Shown piece after piece: positions 17,730 to 27,255 of a stretch of DNA of 46,160 nucleotides. The DNA comes from Armatimonadota bacterium. Lineage in GTDB: Bacteria; Armatimonadota; UBA5829. The notes under the pieces are model-generated. The model did not search any database, was not told where the DNA came from, and saw nothing but the letters and a program-made list of their open reading frames with translations. The stretch covers positions 1-46,160 of the forward strand of contig JAAYKE010000052.1 in the NCBI GenBank assembly GCA_012522575.1, read 5' to 3'. Each line of letters opens with the position of its first letter. Positions within the stretch are counted from its first letter, which is position 1. The position numbers were made by a program, and so were the translations under genes.

Positions 17730-19511
17730 ATGCGTGAGTGTCGGAAATGTGGCGCCGAACTAGCCGAAGGCGTGGATGCATGTCCAAAATGCGGCGAACA
17801 AGTAGATAGTGGCGGCGAAAAAAAAGCCACTCGTAATTTGACAACTACCCTGCTGGGAGCGCTCAAAGGATATTGGCCGCATATTCTGGTCGGTGTCCTG
17901 TTTATCGTAATGCAGTGGCAATTCCCGTTCGTTGAATGGTGGAAGTCCTGGCAAAAACCGCACTCCTATTACTCCCACGGGCCACTGGTTCCGTTAATCT
18001 CTCTGTTTATGGTATGGGCTAATCGAAAGCGGCTGGCTCAGATCAAAATACAGCCATCGTGGCTGGGTTTGATATTGGTTCTTCCCTCGATACCGTTCTT
18101 TATATTTGGCCGATGGACAGGTTCCGGCAACGTGTGCGCTATTACGTTTTTGACCTTTCTGGTTGGCGCTGCGCTGATGTTGTTTGGCAGTCGGATGACT
18201 CGGCTGCTGATGTTCCCGATTCTCTATCTTTTGTTTATGGTCCCCATGCCTTCGACGCTGCTGGACAGGGCATCTTTTCCCGTGCAAAAGGCGTCCACTA
18301 CTCTGGCTGCCAAGGTGCTCCACTATTCAGGGATGGTATTCAGCGATTCGGATGGCGGATGGGGAATCAGACAGGCGGGCAACCTGATTTACTCCCCTAA
18401 ACTGCCGGCAGGACCCGGGGAATCGGAGGGAGTGCTCAGGGTGGAAGGGGAATGCAGCGGTTTCAGAATGTTAATCTCACTGATTACATTTACTGCATTT
18501 TTCGTCTATATGCTCAATACGCATTGGTGGAAAAAAGTTTTGCTGATGGGGATATCCCTGCCGCTAAGCTTGTTTGTAAATGGGTTGCGTATTGCCGTCA
18601 TCGGATACGTGGGCATTTGGACGGAATCAGCGGAAGCGATGTTCAAGTTCCACGACTCATGGGCAATGGTTTTTGAACTGGTCCTGTCGTTTGCGATTTT
18701 GTTCGGGATTGCCCGGTTGATCAAGGCCGTGGATTTCGGTATTCCGGATCCTAAGGAAGGCGAACAGGCTGCGGCAGGGGATATCAGACGAACAAAATCC
18801 AGCACGATTTCCCAGGCGGCGGTCACAGGTCTTTTCTGCTTGATCATATTTACCAACTATGCAATCAAGCCGCTTGAGGCGACTGCGAGAGGAGAACTCA
18901 ATCGAGAGAGTTTCCCGCCAACGTTCGGCAGTTGGTTCTCGCAGGATCTAAAAATGGATTCGCTGACCCAACAGGAACTTAAAACTGCCGATATGCTTAA
19001 TCGGTTCTATATCAATGGCGCACACGATGTCGAGACGGCTTCGGCATTGGTCCAGGCTGCGCGCGACACCGATGCGTTCCACGACCCTCACAGTTGCATA
19101 CCGGGGGGAGGCAGCTCTATTGATGAGGATCGCATCATTACGATACGTTTCGATAAGCCACGGCCGTTCGAAGTAAAAGCCACATATCTGCGATTTTCCA
19201 ACAAAGATACCGGAGACAGCTTCCTGCTGGTCTATTGGTACAGCACCGACAATCATTCCTATCCGAGGACAAGTCAGGTGCGATTGGTGATGCGAGCGGA
19301 GCAGCTTAAGGATCTCCAGGCGATAGCCAAGAGTTGGTTTGGAGTAGGCAGCGCCGAGCAGGCGGAGGCAAACTACAAGAACAGACAATCCTATTGTTAC
19401 CGCTTCTCGACTCCCGCCTACTATGAAGATTCCAAAACCTCGCTGGCCAGGTTGCAGAAGTTTATCAAAGAGTTTGTGGCGAACTCTCCGCACTTTGAGC
19501 AGCAGGATTAG
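17730..19511 (+). CDS. Exosortase fused to EpsI domain, with N-terminal zinc ribbon
   Basis: CRKCGAELAEGVDACPKC zinc ribbon; multi-TM; exosortase Cys in GECSGFRML, Arg in VNGLRIAVIGYVG, His in FHDSWAMVFE; C-terminal EpsI-like region with DPHSCIPGGGSSI; AGGAGG before ATG 17730. Confidence 0.9.
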   Translation: MRECRKCGAELAEGVDACPKCGEQVDSGGEKKATRNLTTTLLGALKGYWPHILVGVLFIVMQWQFPFVEWWKSWQKPHSYYSHGPLVPLISLFMVWANRKRLAQIKIQPSWLGLILVLPSIPFFIFGRWTGSGNVCAITFLTFLVGAALMLFGSRMTRLLMFPILYLLFMVPMPSTLLDRASFPVQKASTTLAAKVLHYSGMVFSDSDGGWGIRQAGNLIYSPKLPAGPGESEGVLRVEGECSGFRMLISLITFTAFFVYMLNTHWWKKVLLMGISLPLSLFVNGLRIAVIGYVGIWTESAEAMFKFHDSWAMVFELVLSFAILFGIARLIKAVDFGIPDPKEGEQAAAGDIRRTKSSTISQAAVTGLFCLIIFTNYAIKPLEATARGELNRESFPPTFGSWFSQDLKMDSLTQQELKTADMLNRFYINGAHDVETASALVQAARDTDAFHDPHSCIPGGGSSIDEDRIITIRFDKPRPFEVKATYLRFSNKDTGDSFLLVYWYSTDNHSYPRTSQVRLVMRAEQLKDLQAIAKSWFGVGSAEQAEANYKNRQSYCYRFSTPAYYEDSKTSLARLQKFIKEFVANSPHFEQQD

Positions 19512-19520
19512 AGGATATCG

Positions 19521-21218
19521 ATGAGGTTTCTGGGAAACATTCTTCGCGCAATTGTGAAGCCATTTGCCTGGATATGGGAGCGGATACAGCAAAGAACGTT
19601 AGCTATGTCCCCTGCCGGCGATGGCGTGCTGGCCGGTGCGGGTTATGGCATTGGCGTGGCGCGAACCGCCGCGGCTCCGGGCTGGCGCAAGCTTGTGCGG
19701 TGGGTGGTAGTTGCATTTGGATTTGCAGTCTACTTTGCGATGCAGCTTGTGCTGGCGTATTTATGCAATCAGTTGCTGTGGATTTTCATTGTAGCTTTCA
19801 TGATCATCGTAGCCTGCCTGGTCTTTGCTGTGTCCAAGCCGACAGCGACATTTCTTGTCTGGCTGGCGATATCGCCGCTGGCCTTTATTTTTCTCAGAAT
19901 GGACTTTGGCAAGGGGATACCGGCAATTACGTTTGACCGGGTGGTTCTGATGGCTCTGGCGGGTTTTTTGGTTCTCAAGACTATGTTATACCGCTACAGA
20001 ATCAAAAGGCCTATTACAGGTGAGGCGCTTGCTATAATTCATATAGCTTATGTAGCTTTGGCACTGTATACTATGGAGTCCGAGAGTCTGCTGAGAACGC
20101 TGCGCATTCTTTCAGAAAAATTCGACCACATCGCGCTGGCTTTAATCGCCTATTATATTGCAAAGTCTGTTCTTACCAACAGAAAACAGCTCTTTGGAGC
20201 GATTATCGCTCTTATAATTGCTGGTGGATATTCGGCCATTTCGGCAGTTTACGAACACTATACTGGCTTACGGTGGTTCAGCTCATTTTTACCGGTGCAG
20301 ATGGGCTTGGGTTATTCAGATGTTGGCAGAGCCTGTGGGCCTTTAATCAATCCGTCTGCGCTTGGTACATTTCTGGGGATTACCGCATTTTTGACTTACC
20401 ACCTACTGTATAATGTACAGCGAAAGTCATTAAAAGCTTTACTTGCAGTTCTAATATTGCTGCAATTGGCAGGTTGCTATTTTACCTACACCAGAGGTGG
20501 TTATGTTGCTCCAGCAATGCTGCTTATCCTTATGCCTTTTGCTGCCAGAGCCTACCGAAAACACTATGTGGCGCTGCTTGTTGGCGCTGTCATCGTTGCC
20601 ACTGTTGCCGCTCCTGTCGTCTTTTCCAACAGGTTCGTTCACAACAGGTTGACCAAACAGAGCACTGTTTTAGGTCGCTTAGTTATCACTGCCGGCACTA
20701 TTAATATTATCAAGCACCACCCGGTTTTCGGCATCGGCCTTGGGCAAATTGATTATGGTCTTGAAAAGTACATCACCAATGCAGGCGCGCTCAGCGGGTG
20801 GTACGCTCGAGGCATACAACCCCTTCAATTTTATCCGCATCCAAAGCTCCGCACAGTTGTAACATCACATAATTCGTTTCTCACAATATTGGCAGAGGAA
20901 GGCTTGGTCGGAGGGTTCTTATATTTCGGGTGTTTTATCGCCTTGATTGTTCATTTGCTGAAGGTCAGGGCGAGGCTTCCGGACGAAGGCATTTTCGGCA
21001 AAGATTTGATTGCCGTCATCATTGTCGCGTCCCTGGGTCACTTTATATCTACTTTGACCTACGACATTCGTTTCTTCAAATATCCGAACTACGTCTTGTG
21101 GGCGATGTTTGCAATAGGTGTGAGGTTAGGGGAAATTGTTACCGAAGAGGCACAAGAGAGGGAGAACGCTGCTGCTAAAAGCAAACAGCGTAAGAAGCCG
21201 GAACTGACGCACGTTTAG
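19521..21218 (+). CDS. O-antigen ligase/polymerase-like multi-TM protein
   Basis: About 11 hydrophobic segments; YTRGGYVAPAML, FGIGLGQIDYG and SHNSFLTILAEEGLVGG typical of the Wzy/WaaL family. Confidence 0.85.
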   Translation: MRFLGNILRAIVKPFAWIWERIQQRTLAMSPAGDGVLAGAGYGIGVARTAAAPGWRKLVRWVVVAFGFAVYFAMQLVLAYLCNQLLWIFIVAFMIIVACLVFAVSKPTATFLVWLAISPLAFIFLRMDFGKGIPAITFDRVVLMALAGFLVLKTMLYRYRIKRPITGEALAIIHIAYVALALYTMESESLLRTLRILSEKFDHIALALIAYYIAKSVLTNRKQLFGAIIALIIAGGYSAISAVYEHYTGLRWFSSFLPVQMGLGYSDVGRACGPLINPSALGTFLGITAFLTYHLLYNVQRKSLKALLAVLILLQLAGCYFTYTRGGYVAPAMLLILMPFAARAYRKHYVALLVGAVIVATVAAPVVFSNRFVHNRLTKQSTVLGRLVITAGTINIIKHHPVFGIGLGQIDYGLEKYITNAGALSGWYARGIQPLQFYPHPKLRTVVTSHNSFLTILAEEGLVGGFLYFGCFIALIVHLLKVRARLPDEGIFGKDLIAVIIVASLGHFISTLTYDIRFFKYPNYVLWAMFAIGVRLGEIVTEEAQERENAAAKSKQRKKPELTHV

Positions 21219-21258
21219 ATTTGTGGCTGGGCCAATGTTCAGATAAAGAGGGTATGCT

Positions 21259-22422
21259 ATGGATGATATGCGCGTGGCTTTGGTAGGGCCTTATCCCGCC
21301 TCTGAAGGAAGTGTCTTCGGAGGAGTGGAGGCTGCCACCTCTTCATTGGCTGATGGGCTGGCGGCGTTGGATGAGGTTGAGGTTCACGCAGTTACCGCTG
21401 TGGCAGGTCTGAGATCGTATACCCATAAAGTAACGCATTCCGGAGTGCACGTTCATCTTCTGCCTTTATTCAGGAAGCTGGGCTGCCTGACGGCGTTTGC
21501 GATTGATCGAGGTCGAATACGCGCCAAGCTCAGAGAAATAAATCCCGATATCATCCACATTCATACTCAGTTGATGTACGGTTACTCGGCTCTCGAACGT
21601 GGATGGCCATCGGTTTTGACGCCGCACGGCATCTACCACCGCGAAACTGCCTCCAAACGTGGCTTGGACAGGTTGCAGACACGACTCGGTTGTCGTTACG
21701 AAGCCAATTCTCTGCGCAGGGCGCGTCATATCATTGCGATCAACCGCTACTCGATCAGAGAATACGGCTCATACGTCCGCACAAATGACATTCGATACAT
21801 CGACAATTCCATTAAGGATCACTGGTTTAATGTGGCGGATCATGCCGAGCCGGGGCGCATTCTCTTCGGTGGCTTCATCTACGATCTGAAAAACCTTTTA
21901 TATCTCCTTGAGGCGATGGCGGAGCTGGCTGACAGTCACCCAACAATTCGGCTGCGGGTTGCAGGATCGGTGCGCGAACAGGGTTATTATGATCGGTGTC
22001 TCAAGCTGGTGGCAGATCGAGGAATTGAAAAAAACGTAGATTTTCTAGGGCCGTTGTCCGTGGAAGGGATGGTCGAAGAGCATTCGAAGGCATCGCTGGT
22101 CGCCCTCGCTTCCAAACAGGAAAATGCGCCAATTATAATCTCCGAGGCTATGGCGGCGGCCAAGCCGGTCGTTGGCACGAACGTCGGCGGGATTGCCGAG
22201 ATGGTGGCCGATGGGGAAAGCGGATACGTTGTGCCGCTTGATGATGTGAAGACACTTGCCGATAGAATACATCGCCTTTTATCTGATGATGACTTGAGAA
22301 AACGTATGGGGCAGGCGGGCAAGGCAATCGCCGAACAGCGTTTCAAACGCTCGGTGGTAGTCTCCAAAACGCTCGACTTCTACAGGGAAATTATAGAAAA
22401 TGAACGCGGACGCCGTATCTGA
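21259..22422 (+). CDS. Glycosyltransferase family 4 (tandem paralog A)
   Basis: GPYPASEGSVFGGVEAATSSLADGL; QENAPIIISEAMAAAKPVVGTNVGGIAEMVADGESGYVV. Confidence 0.92.
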   Translation: MDDMRVALVGPYPASEGSVFGGVEAATSSLADGLAALDEVEVHAVTAVAGLRSYTHKVTHSGVHVHLLPLFRKLGCLTAFAIDRGRIRAKLREINPDIIHIHTQLMYGYSALERGWPSVLTPHGIYHRETASKRGLDRLQTRLGCRYEANSLRRARHIIAINRYSIREYGSYVRTNDIRYIDNSIKDHWFNVADHAEPGRILFGGFIYDLKNLLYLLEAMAELADSHPTIRLRVAGSVREQGYYDRCLKLVADRGIEKNVDFLGPLSVEGMVEEHSKASLVALASKQENAPIIISEAMAAAKPVVGTNVGGIAEMVADGESGYVVPLDDVKTLADRIHRLLSDDDLRKRMGQAGKAIAEQRFKRSVVVSKTLDFYREIIENERGRRI

Positions 22423-23590
22423 GGTTGCAGAACAGAATAGGGGAAACTCGCCGCGTGCAGCTCTTTTAGGGCCGTATCCCGCTGAGCCGGGCAAGTTCCG
22501 CAACGGTGTCGAAAGCGTGGTTTCCGCTCTTGCTGATGGTTTGGCGGAACATGGAGTAGAGGTATTTGTAGTCACTGCGGACCCCGACATCAAAAAGGAG
22601 ATGCGATCAAAGACGCCGTCAGGTGTCAATGTATTGAGGCTTCCCGTTTACGGCAAGTTAGGCAACCTGACCGGCTTTGCGATGGATGTTAAGCCGATTC
22701 GCGCTGCGCTCGATGAAATTCGTCCGGATATTGTTCACATTCACAAGATATTGATCTATGCAAAAGCGGCGATGATTCCAAGATGGAAATCAGTGTTAAC
22801 TGTGCATGGAATTCACTTTAGAGAGGCGGCGCTGCAGCGTGGCTGGGCAGGTGTGCGTGCAAGATTTGCCTGTCGTTACGAACGAGAGGCGCTGCGCAAA
22901 GCAAGGCACGTCATTTGCCTCAATCGTTATGCCGTGGAAACCTGCGGCGGTTGGCTAAAGGCGCCGGACGTTCGCTTAATAGACAACCCCATAGATGATG
23001 GATTTTTCGATGTCTCCATTGAGGAAGAACAGCCAGGTACAATACTGTTTGGCGGGTCTATCACGCGACGGAAAAATGTCCTTGGTCTTCTTGGGGCGCT
23101 TGATATTCTGGCAAAGGACTATCCTGAGATCAGACTTAAAATAGCAGGCAAAGCGGCTGACGAAGCATACTATCAGAGATGCCTTGATTTTGTCGCGGGG
23201 CATGGTTTGCAGGAAAATGTGGAATTTTTAGGGAGCCTGTCCGTTGATGCGATGGCATCCGAGCTTGGCAGGGCTTGTATGCTGGTGTTGCCGTCCAGAC
23301 AAGAAAGCGCGCCGGTCATAATTTCCGAGGCAATGGCTGCGGGCAAGCCTGTTGTGGCGACAGCGGCGGGAGGAACTGCCGAGATGGTTGAGGACGGCGT
23401 CAGCGGGTTTGTTACGCCGATAAATGACGCTCCGGCCCTGGCATCAGCCATCGGCAAATTGATGAACGACGCTGATCTGCGCCGCAAAATGGGACAGGCC
23501 GGCAAGAAATGCGCAGAAAGCCGATTCCGACGCAGCGTGGTTGTCGAAAAAACCATAGCTTTGTATCGCGATGTGATAGGTGAACAATGA
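22400..23590 (+). CDS. Glycosyltransferase family 4 (tandem paralog B)
   Basis: LLGPYPAEPGKFRNGVESVVSALADGL; QESAPVIISEAMAAGKPVVATAAGGTAEMVEDGVSGFV. Confidence 0.92.
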   Translation: MNADAVSEVAEQNRGNSPRAALLGPYPAEPGKFRNGVESVVSALADGLAEHGVEVFVVTADPDIKKEMRSKTPSGVNVLRLPVYGKLGNLTGFAMDVKPIRAALDEIRPDIVHIHKILIYAKAAMIPRWKSVLTVHGIHFREAALQRGWAGVRARFACRYEREALRKARHVICLNRYAVETCGGWLKAPDVRLIDNPIDDGFFDVSIEEEQPGTILFGGSITRRKNVLGLLGALDILAKDYPEIRLKIAGKAADEAYYQRCLDFVAGHGLQENVEFLGSLSVDAMASELGRACMLVLPSRQESAPVIISEAMAAGKPVVATAAGGTAEMVEDGVSGFVTPINDAPALASAIGKLMNDADLRRKMGQAGKKCAESRFRRSVVVEKTIALYRDVIGEQ

Positions 23591-24717
23591 TTCGACTAGT
23601 CCTTGCACAGCAATATCCGTTTGAAACGGACACGTTTCCGGGAGGAGTGCATACCGCTGGATATTATCTTGCCCGCGGAATGCAGGCCAGAGACGAAATA
23701 GATGTGCGAGTATTGACCGTCAGCGGGCAGGCTCCGCAGGATATGGATCGGGTCGACAACGATCTTCGGGTGCATTTTCTCTCTGAGCCGAATGTGCGAA
23801 TACTACCCAATATGAGCCGCAACATAAGGCGTTTGACGACGCAACTGCAGGAGATGAAACCCGATATCGTAAATGCAAATCTGGTGGTGTACGCCGTTGC
23901 CGCTCTGCGAGCCGGGCTGCCGACGGTCTTTACCGTTCACGGCGTGATACACAAAGAGGCGCAGGTTTGGACGCGCCCGATTGACCGTCTCCGATATATG
24001 ATGTATTTGCGATATGACCGCGAGGTTATGGCCAGAGTCAAGCATCTGATAGCCACCAGCCCGTATGTGGTCAAAGAATATCAGGGACGCACCGAAGCGA
24101 AATTCCATGTTATCGACAACTGCATAGATGAGCGATTTTTCGGTGTTTAGAACAATGAAGAACCCGATAGACTGCTCTTTGGCGGGCTGGTGTACGACCG
24201 AAAAAATGTGCTCGGATTGCTGGAAATTGCCCGCAGGCTGATTGAAAATCGCCCGAATCTCAAGCTTCGTGTGGCCGGAAAGATCGCCGATGAGAATTAT
24301 TATCAGCAGTGCCTGGCGTTTGTAAAAGAACACGGCATCCAATCTAACGTAGACTTTTTGGGGCAGACGACGGTCGAGACAATGATGGAGGAGCTGTCTC
24401 GTGCTACGATGCTGCTGCTGCCGTCCAAGCAGGAGACCGCGCCTCTGGTTATAAGCGAGGCTTTGGGCGCAGGCAAGCCGGTAGTGGCATCTACTGCGGG
24501 CGGCATTGAAAATCTCGTCAGGGATGGTGAAACGGGTTATATCGCCAACTGGCGTGATAACGACAGGTTCGTCGAGTGCATCGACAGGCTTATGGGTGAT
24601 AATCAACTTCGAGAACAAATGGGCAAGGCTGCAAGGCAGGAAGCGGTTCGGAGGTTTTCCAAAGAGTCGGTCGCTGCTCAAACAGTTAAAGTGTACGAAG
24701 AGGCGTTGCGAGGCTAA
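23587..24717 (+). pseudogene. Glycosyltransferase family 4 (tandem paralog C) interrupted by an in-frame TAG
   Basis: 23587-24150 and 24190-24717 share one frame; IDNCIDERFFGV*NNEEPDRLLFGGLVYDRKNVLGL aligns with the intact paralogs across the stop (24148-24150). Confidence 0.9.
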
Positions 24718-24740
24718 CGCGTATTGGTAAGGATGGCGCA

Positions 24741-25880
24741 TTGAGTCAAAAATCACAGACAATAGACCATGCATCCTGCAAACAGGCGGCATTGCGTCTG
24801 CATAATCACCTGCGGACTCGTCATTTGCGGGATGACGGAGCAATAGTCGGGCCGGACCCCGGGGTCAGCCTGAATTTGCGCGCCACTCGTTTCATAAAAT
24901 CATATATGAGGGCATTGCCCTGGCGGGATACTCTGTATTACCTGCAGGCGCAGGCATATTGGATTTGGGATAACATAGAACTGGCTAAACTGACCGGTGA
25001 TAACGAACATGTGCAAACCGCGCTACGATGCGCCGACGTGGTAGCGGGCAGGCAGACCGACGAAGGATGGTGGCATTATCCCCAGGCTGAATGGAGAAAT
25101 AGAGTAGCCACGGTTGAAGGCTGCTTCGGATCGATATGTCTGCTTATGGCGTTTGAACAATCCAGCGATCAGCGCCTGCTGGATGCTGCGAAGAGATGGT
25201 ACGAGTTTATGGTCGATAAGATCGGATTTCAGGACTACGATTCCGAATCGAAGGCCATAAACTATTTTTCCAACGTCGGGCGCGGGTTGGTGCCGAATAA
25301 TTCCACCCTTGCCGTGTGGATGAGCGCGGTTCTGGCAAAGGCGAGCGGGGAGGAAAAATACCTCGAACACTGCCCGGCAATGGTGCGGTTTCTCGCACGC
25401 TGCCAGACCGGTGAAGGGGAACTGCCTTACGTATTAAAGAGCGAGTATGGGCCAGGCAAGTTGCATTATTTGTGTTTCCAATATAATGCCTTTCAGTTTC
25501 TTGATATGTGTGAGTATTATCTAATCTCAAAGGACGAGGTGGCTCTTCAGATAATCAAGGGGCTGGCCGAATTTTTATCTAATGGATTGACCGCGCAAGG
25601 CGATGCCAGGCACGATTGTGAAACCGAAAAGCCGGTGATGCACTATTTCACCGCGGCGGTTTGCGGCGCTCTGATGCGTGCCGACGAAATAGGACTCGGT
25701 GATTATGCAAAAATTGCAGCACGCGGCTATCGACGGCTCCTCGACGTTCAAAAGCCCGACGGCAGTTTTGATTACTCGCTCGGAGACTATGGCTTTCTCT
25801 CCGACCGCCGTTCATATCCGCGAAATCAGAGCATGATTTTGCGACATTTGTTGATTGGCGCATTCGGTGAGCTGCAATGA
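24741..25880 (+). CDS. Alpha/alpha-toroid (six-hairpin glycosidase-like) protein
   Basis: TTG start; repeated helical-hairpin pattern, e.g. DEGWWHYPQAEWRNRVATVEGCFGSICLLMAF and LLDVQKPDGSFDYSLGDYGF. Confidence 0.65.
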   Translation: MSQKSQTIDHASCKQAALRLHNHLRTRHLRDDGAIVGPDPGVSLNLRATRFIKSYMRALPWRDTLYYLQAQAYWIWDNIELAKLTGDNEHVQTALRCADVVAGRQTDEGWWHYPQAEWRNRVATVEGCFGSICLLMAFEQSSDQRLLDAAKRWYEFMVDKIGFQDYDSESKAINYFSNVGRGLVPNNSTLAVWMSAVLAKASGEEKYLEHCPAMVRFLARCQTGEGELPYVLKSEYGPGKLHYLCFQYNAFQFLDMCEYYLISKDEVALQIIKGLAEFLSNGLTAQGDARHDCETEKPVMHYFTAAVCGALMRADEIGLGDYAKIAARGYRRLLDVQKPDGSFDYSLGDYGFLSDRRSYPRNQSMILRHLLIGAFGELQ

Positions 25881-26101
25881 GCAAAAAAGTGGCATATATA
25901 TTTAGTGTGCCTGTGGCAAGTAATACTTACAACATCCGAACGATATGAGGTGGATCAGATTTTTGTATTCATGGGCACGAATTTTGGCTTCGTGCCGTAA
26001 ATATACAGAAGCAAGAGGACGTATTGGCTCTGCTGGATTCTTACACGGATAGCATGCCCTTGCATCAATTGATGCCTGGAGCGCTCGGAGAAGAGTATTG
26101 A
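25877..26101 (+). pseudogene. Short degenerate reading frame with GT4-like N-terminus and an in-frame TGA
   Basis: MSKKVAYIFSVPVASNTYNIRTI*GGSDFCIHGHEFWLRAVNIQKQEDVLALLDSYTDSMPLHQLMPGALGEEY*; TGA at 25946-25948; final TGA overlaps the TTG start of the next gene. Confidence 0.55.
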
Positions 26102-27255
26102 CAAGAAAAATTGCTTATATAATAAGCATGGTGAAGTCTGGCGTACCCGCTTTCACCTACCGGGAAATCGACATACTACACAATAATGGCTTTGAAATAG
26201 CGCTTTTCACGCTGGCCTATCGCGAGGGACCATATATGCCCAGGGCTCAGTGGCCGGTTTTCAAACCATCGCTATATTCAATGCTCATCTCCCACATTTG
26301 CCGGCTTTTGTCTCGGCCTTTACTTTACTTGTCACTGCTGACCACCGCTCTTAAAACAGGCACTACGAGAGAGTTCGCGCTTGGGATGCAATTTGCGGGT
26401 CAGATGCGCAAATGGGGAGCCACCAACATACACTGTCACTTCGGCGACAGCAAGCTCTACACCGGTTATTATTGCGCAGTCTGGTTGAATCTGCCAATGA
26501 CCGTCACAATGCATGCCTACGAAATCCATCGCAACCCGAAGCCGCAAATGTTGAAAATAGCCCTGACTAAATGCGAGAAAGTGGTGGTGCAGTCGGAGTT
26601 CAACAAAGAATGTGTGATGCGTAATTTCAAATTGCCACCGGAAAAAATAGCTCTCATACGTGCGCACGGTGATATGTCAAAGGGCACGGAGCCGCCAGTG
26701 GCGCGGATATTAATGGTGGGTGAGTTCCGATACAAGAAAGGCCATGAGGTCTTGTTGTCCGCTGTAAAGAAACTCAATCGAAAGGATATCGTAGTCTGGT
26801 TTGTCGGAGGCGGCCATCTGGACGTGCCGCAAATAGCGCGTGAAATGGGCCTTAATAACCAGACCGTATTCTTTGGGATGGTTGGCAGGGATATACTCAA
26901 TGTCCTGTATGATTCGTGCGACTTATTCGTGCTGCCAAGTCGAACTGCGGCAGACGGCGATATGGAAGGAATACCGGCGGTGCTTATGGAGGCGATGTCC
27001 CACGGCAAGCCGGTGATCAGCACCAGGCACGCAGGCATACCGGAGCTTGTGGAGGAAATACTGGTCGATGAGAACAACGTCGACGAATTGGCCGAGGCAA
27101 TCGCGCATCTGGTAGATAACCCGGAACTGCGGGACAAAATGGGCCGGAGGAATTATGAAATTGTGAAGGCCGGATTTTCTGACGATGCGGTGTTGCAGTT
27201 GGGCAAGATATTTACGGATCCGCCAGCCGGAACGCAGGAAGGAAGACATTCGTGA
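26098..27255 (+). CDS. Glycosyltransferase family 4
   Basis: IAYIISMVKSGVPAFTYREIDIL; IHCHFGDSKLYTGYY; DGDMEGIPAVLMEAMSHGKPVISTRHAGIPELV; TTG start. Confidence 0.92.
   Translation: MTRKIAYIISMVKSGVPAFTYREIDILHNNGFEIALFTLAYREGPYMPRAQWPVFKPSLYSMLISHICRLLSRPLLYLSLLTTALKTGTTREFALGMQFAGQMRKWGATNIHCHFGDSKLYTGYYCAVWLNLPMTVTMHAYEIHRNPKPQMLKIALTKCEKVVVQSEFNKECVMRNFKLPPEKIALIRAHGDMSKGTEPPVARILMVGEFRYKKGHEVLLSAVKKLNRKDIVVWFVGGGHLDVPQIAREMGLNNQTVFFGMVGRDILNVLYDSCDLFVLPSRTAADGDMEGIPAVLMEAMSHGKPVISTRHAGIPELVEEILVDENNVDELAEAIAHLVDNPELRDKMGRRNYEIVKAGFSDDAVLQLGKIFTDPPAGTQEGRHS

Noticed and set aside
25946-25948. TGA as selenocysteine codon
   Set aside because: No convincing bacterial SECIS hairpin or redox context seen; the frame looks like a remnant, and two other genes are broken by TAA/TAG, which Sec insertion cannot explain.
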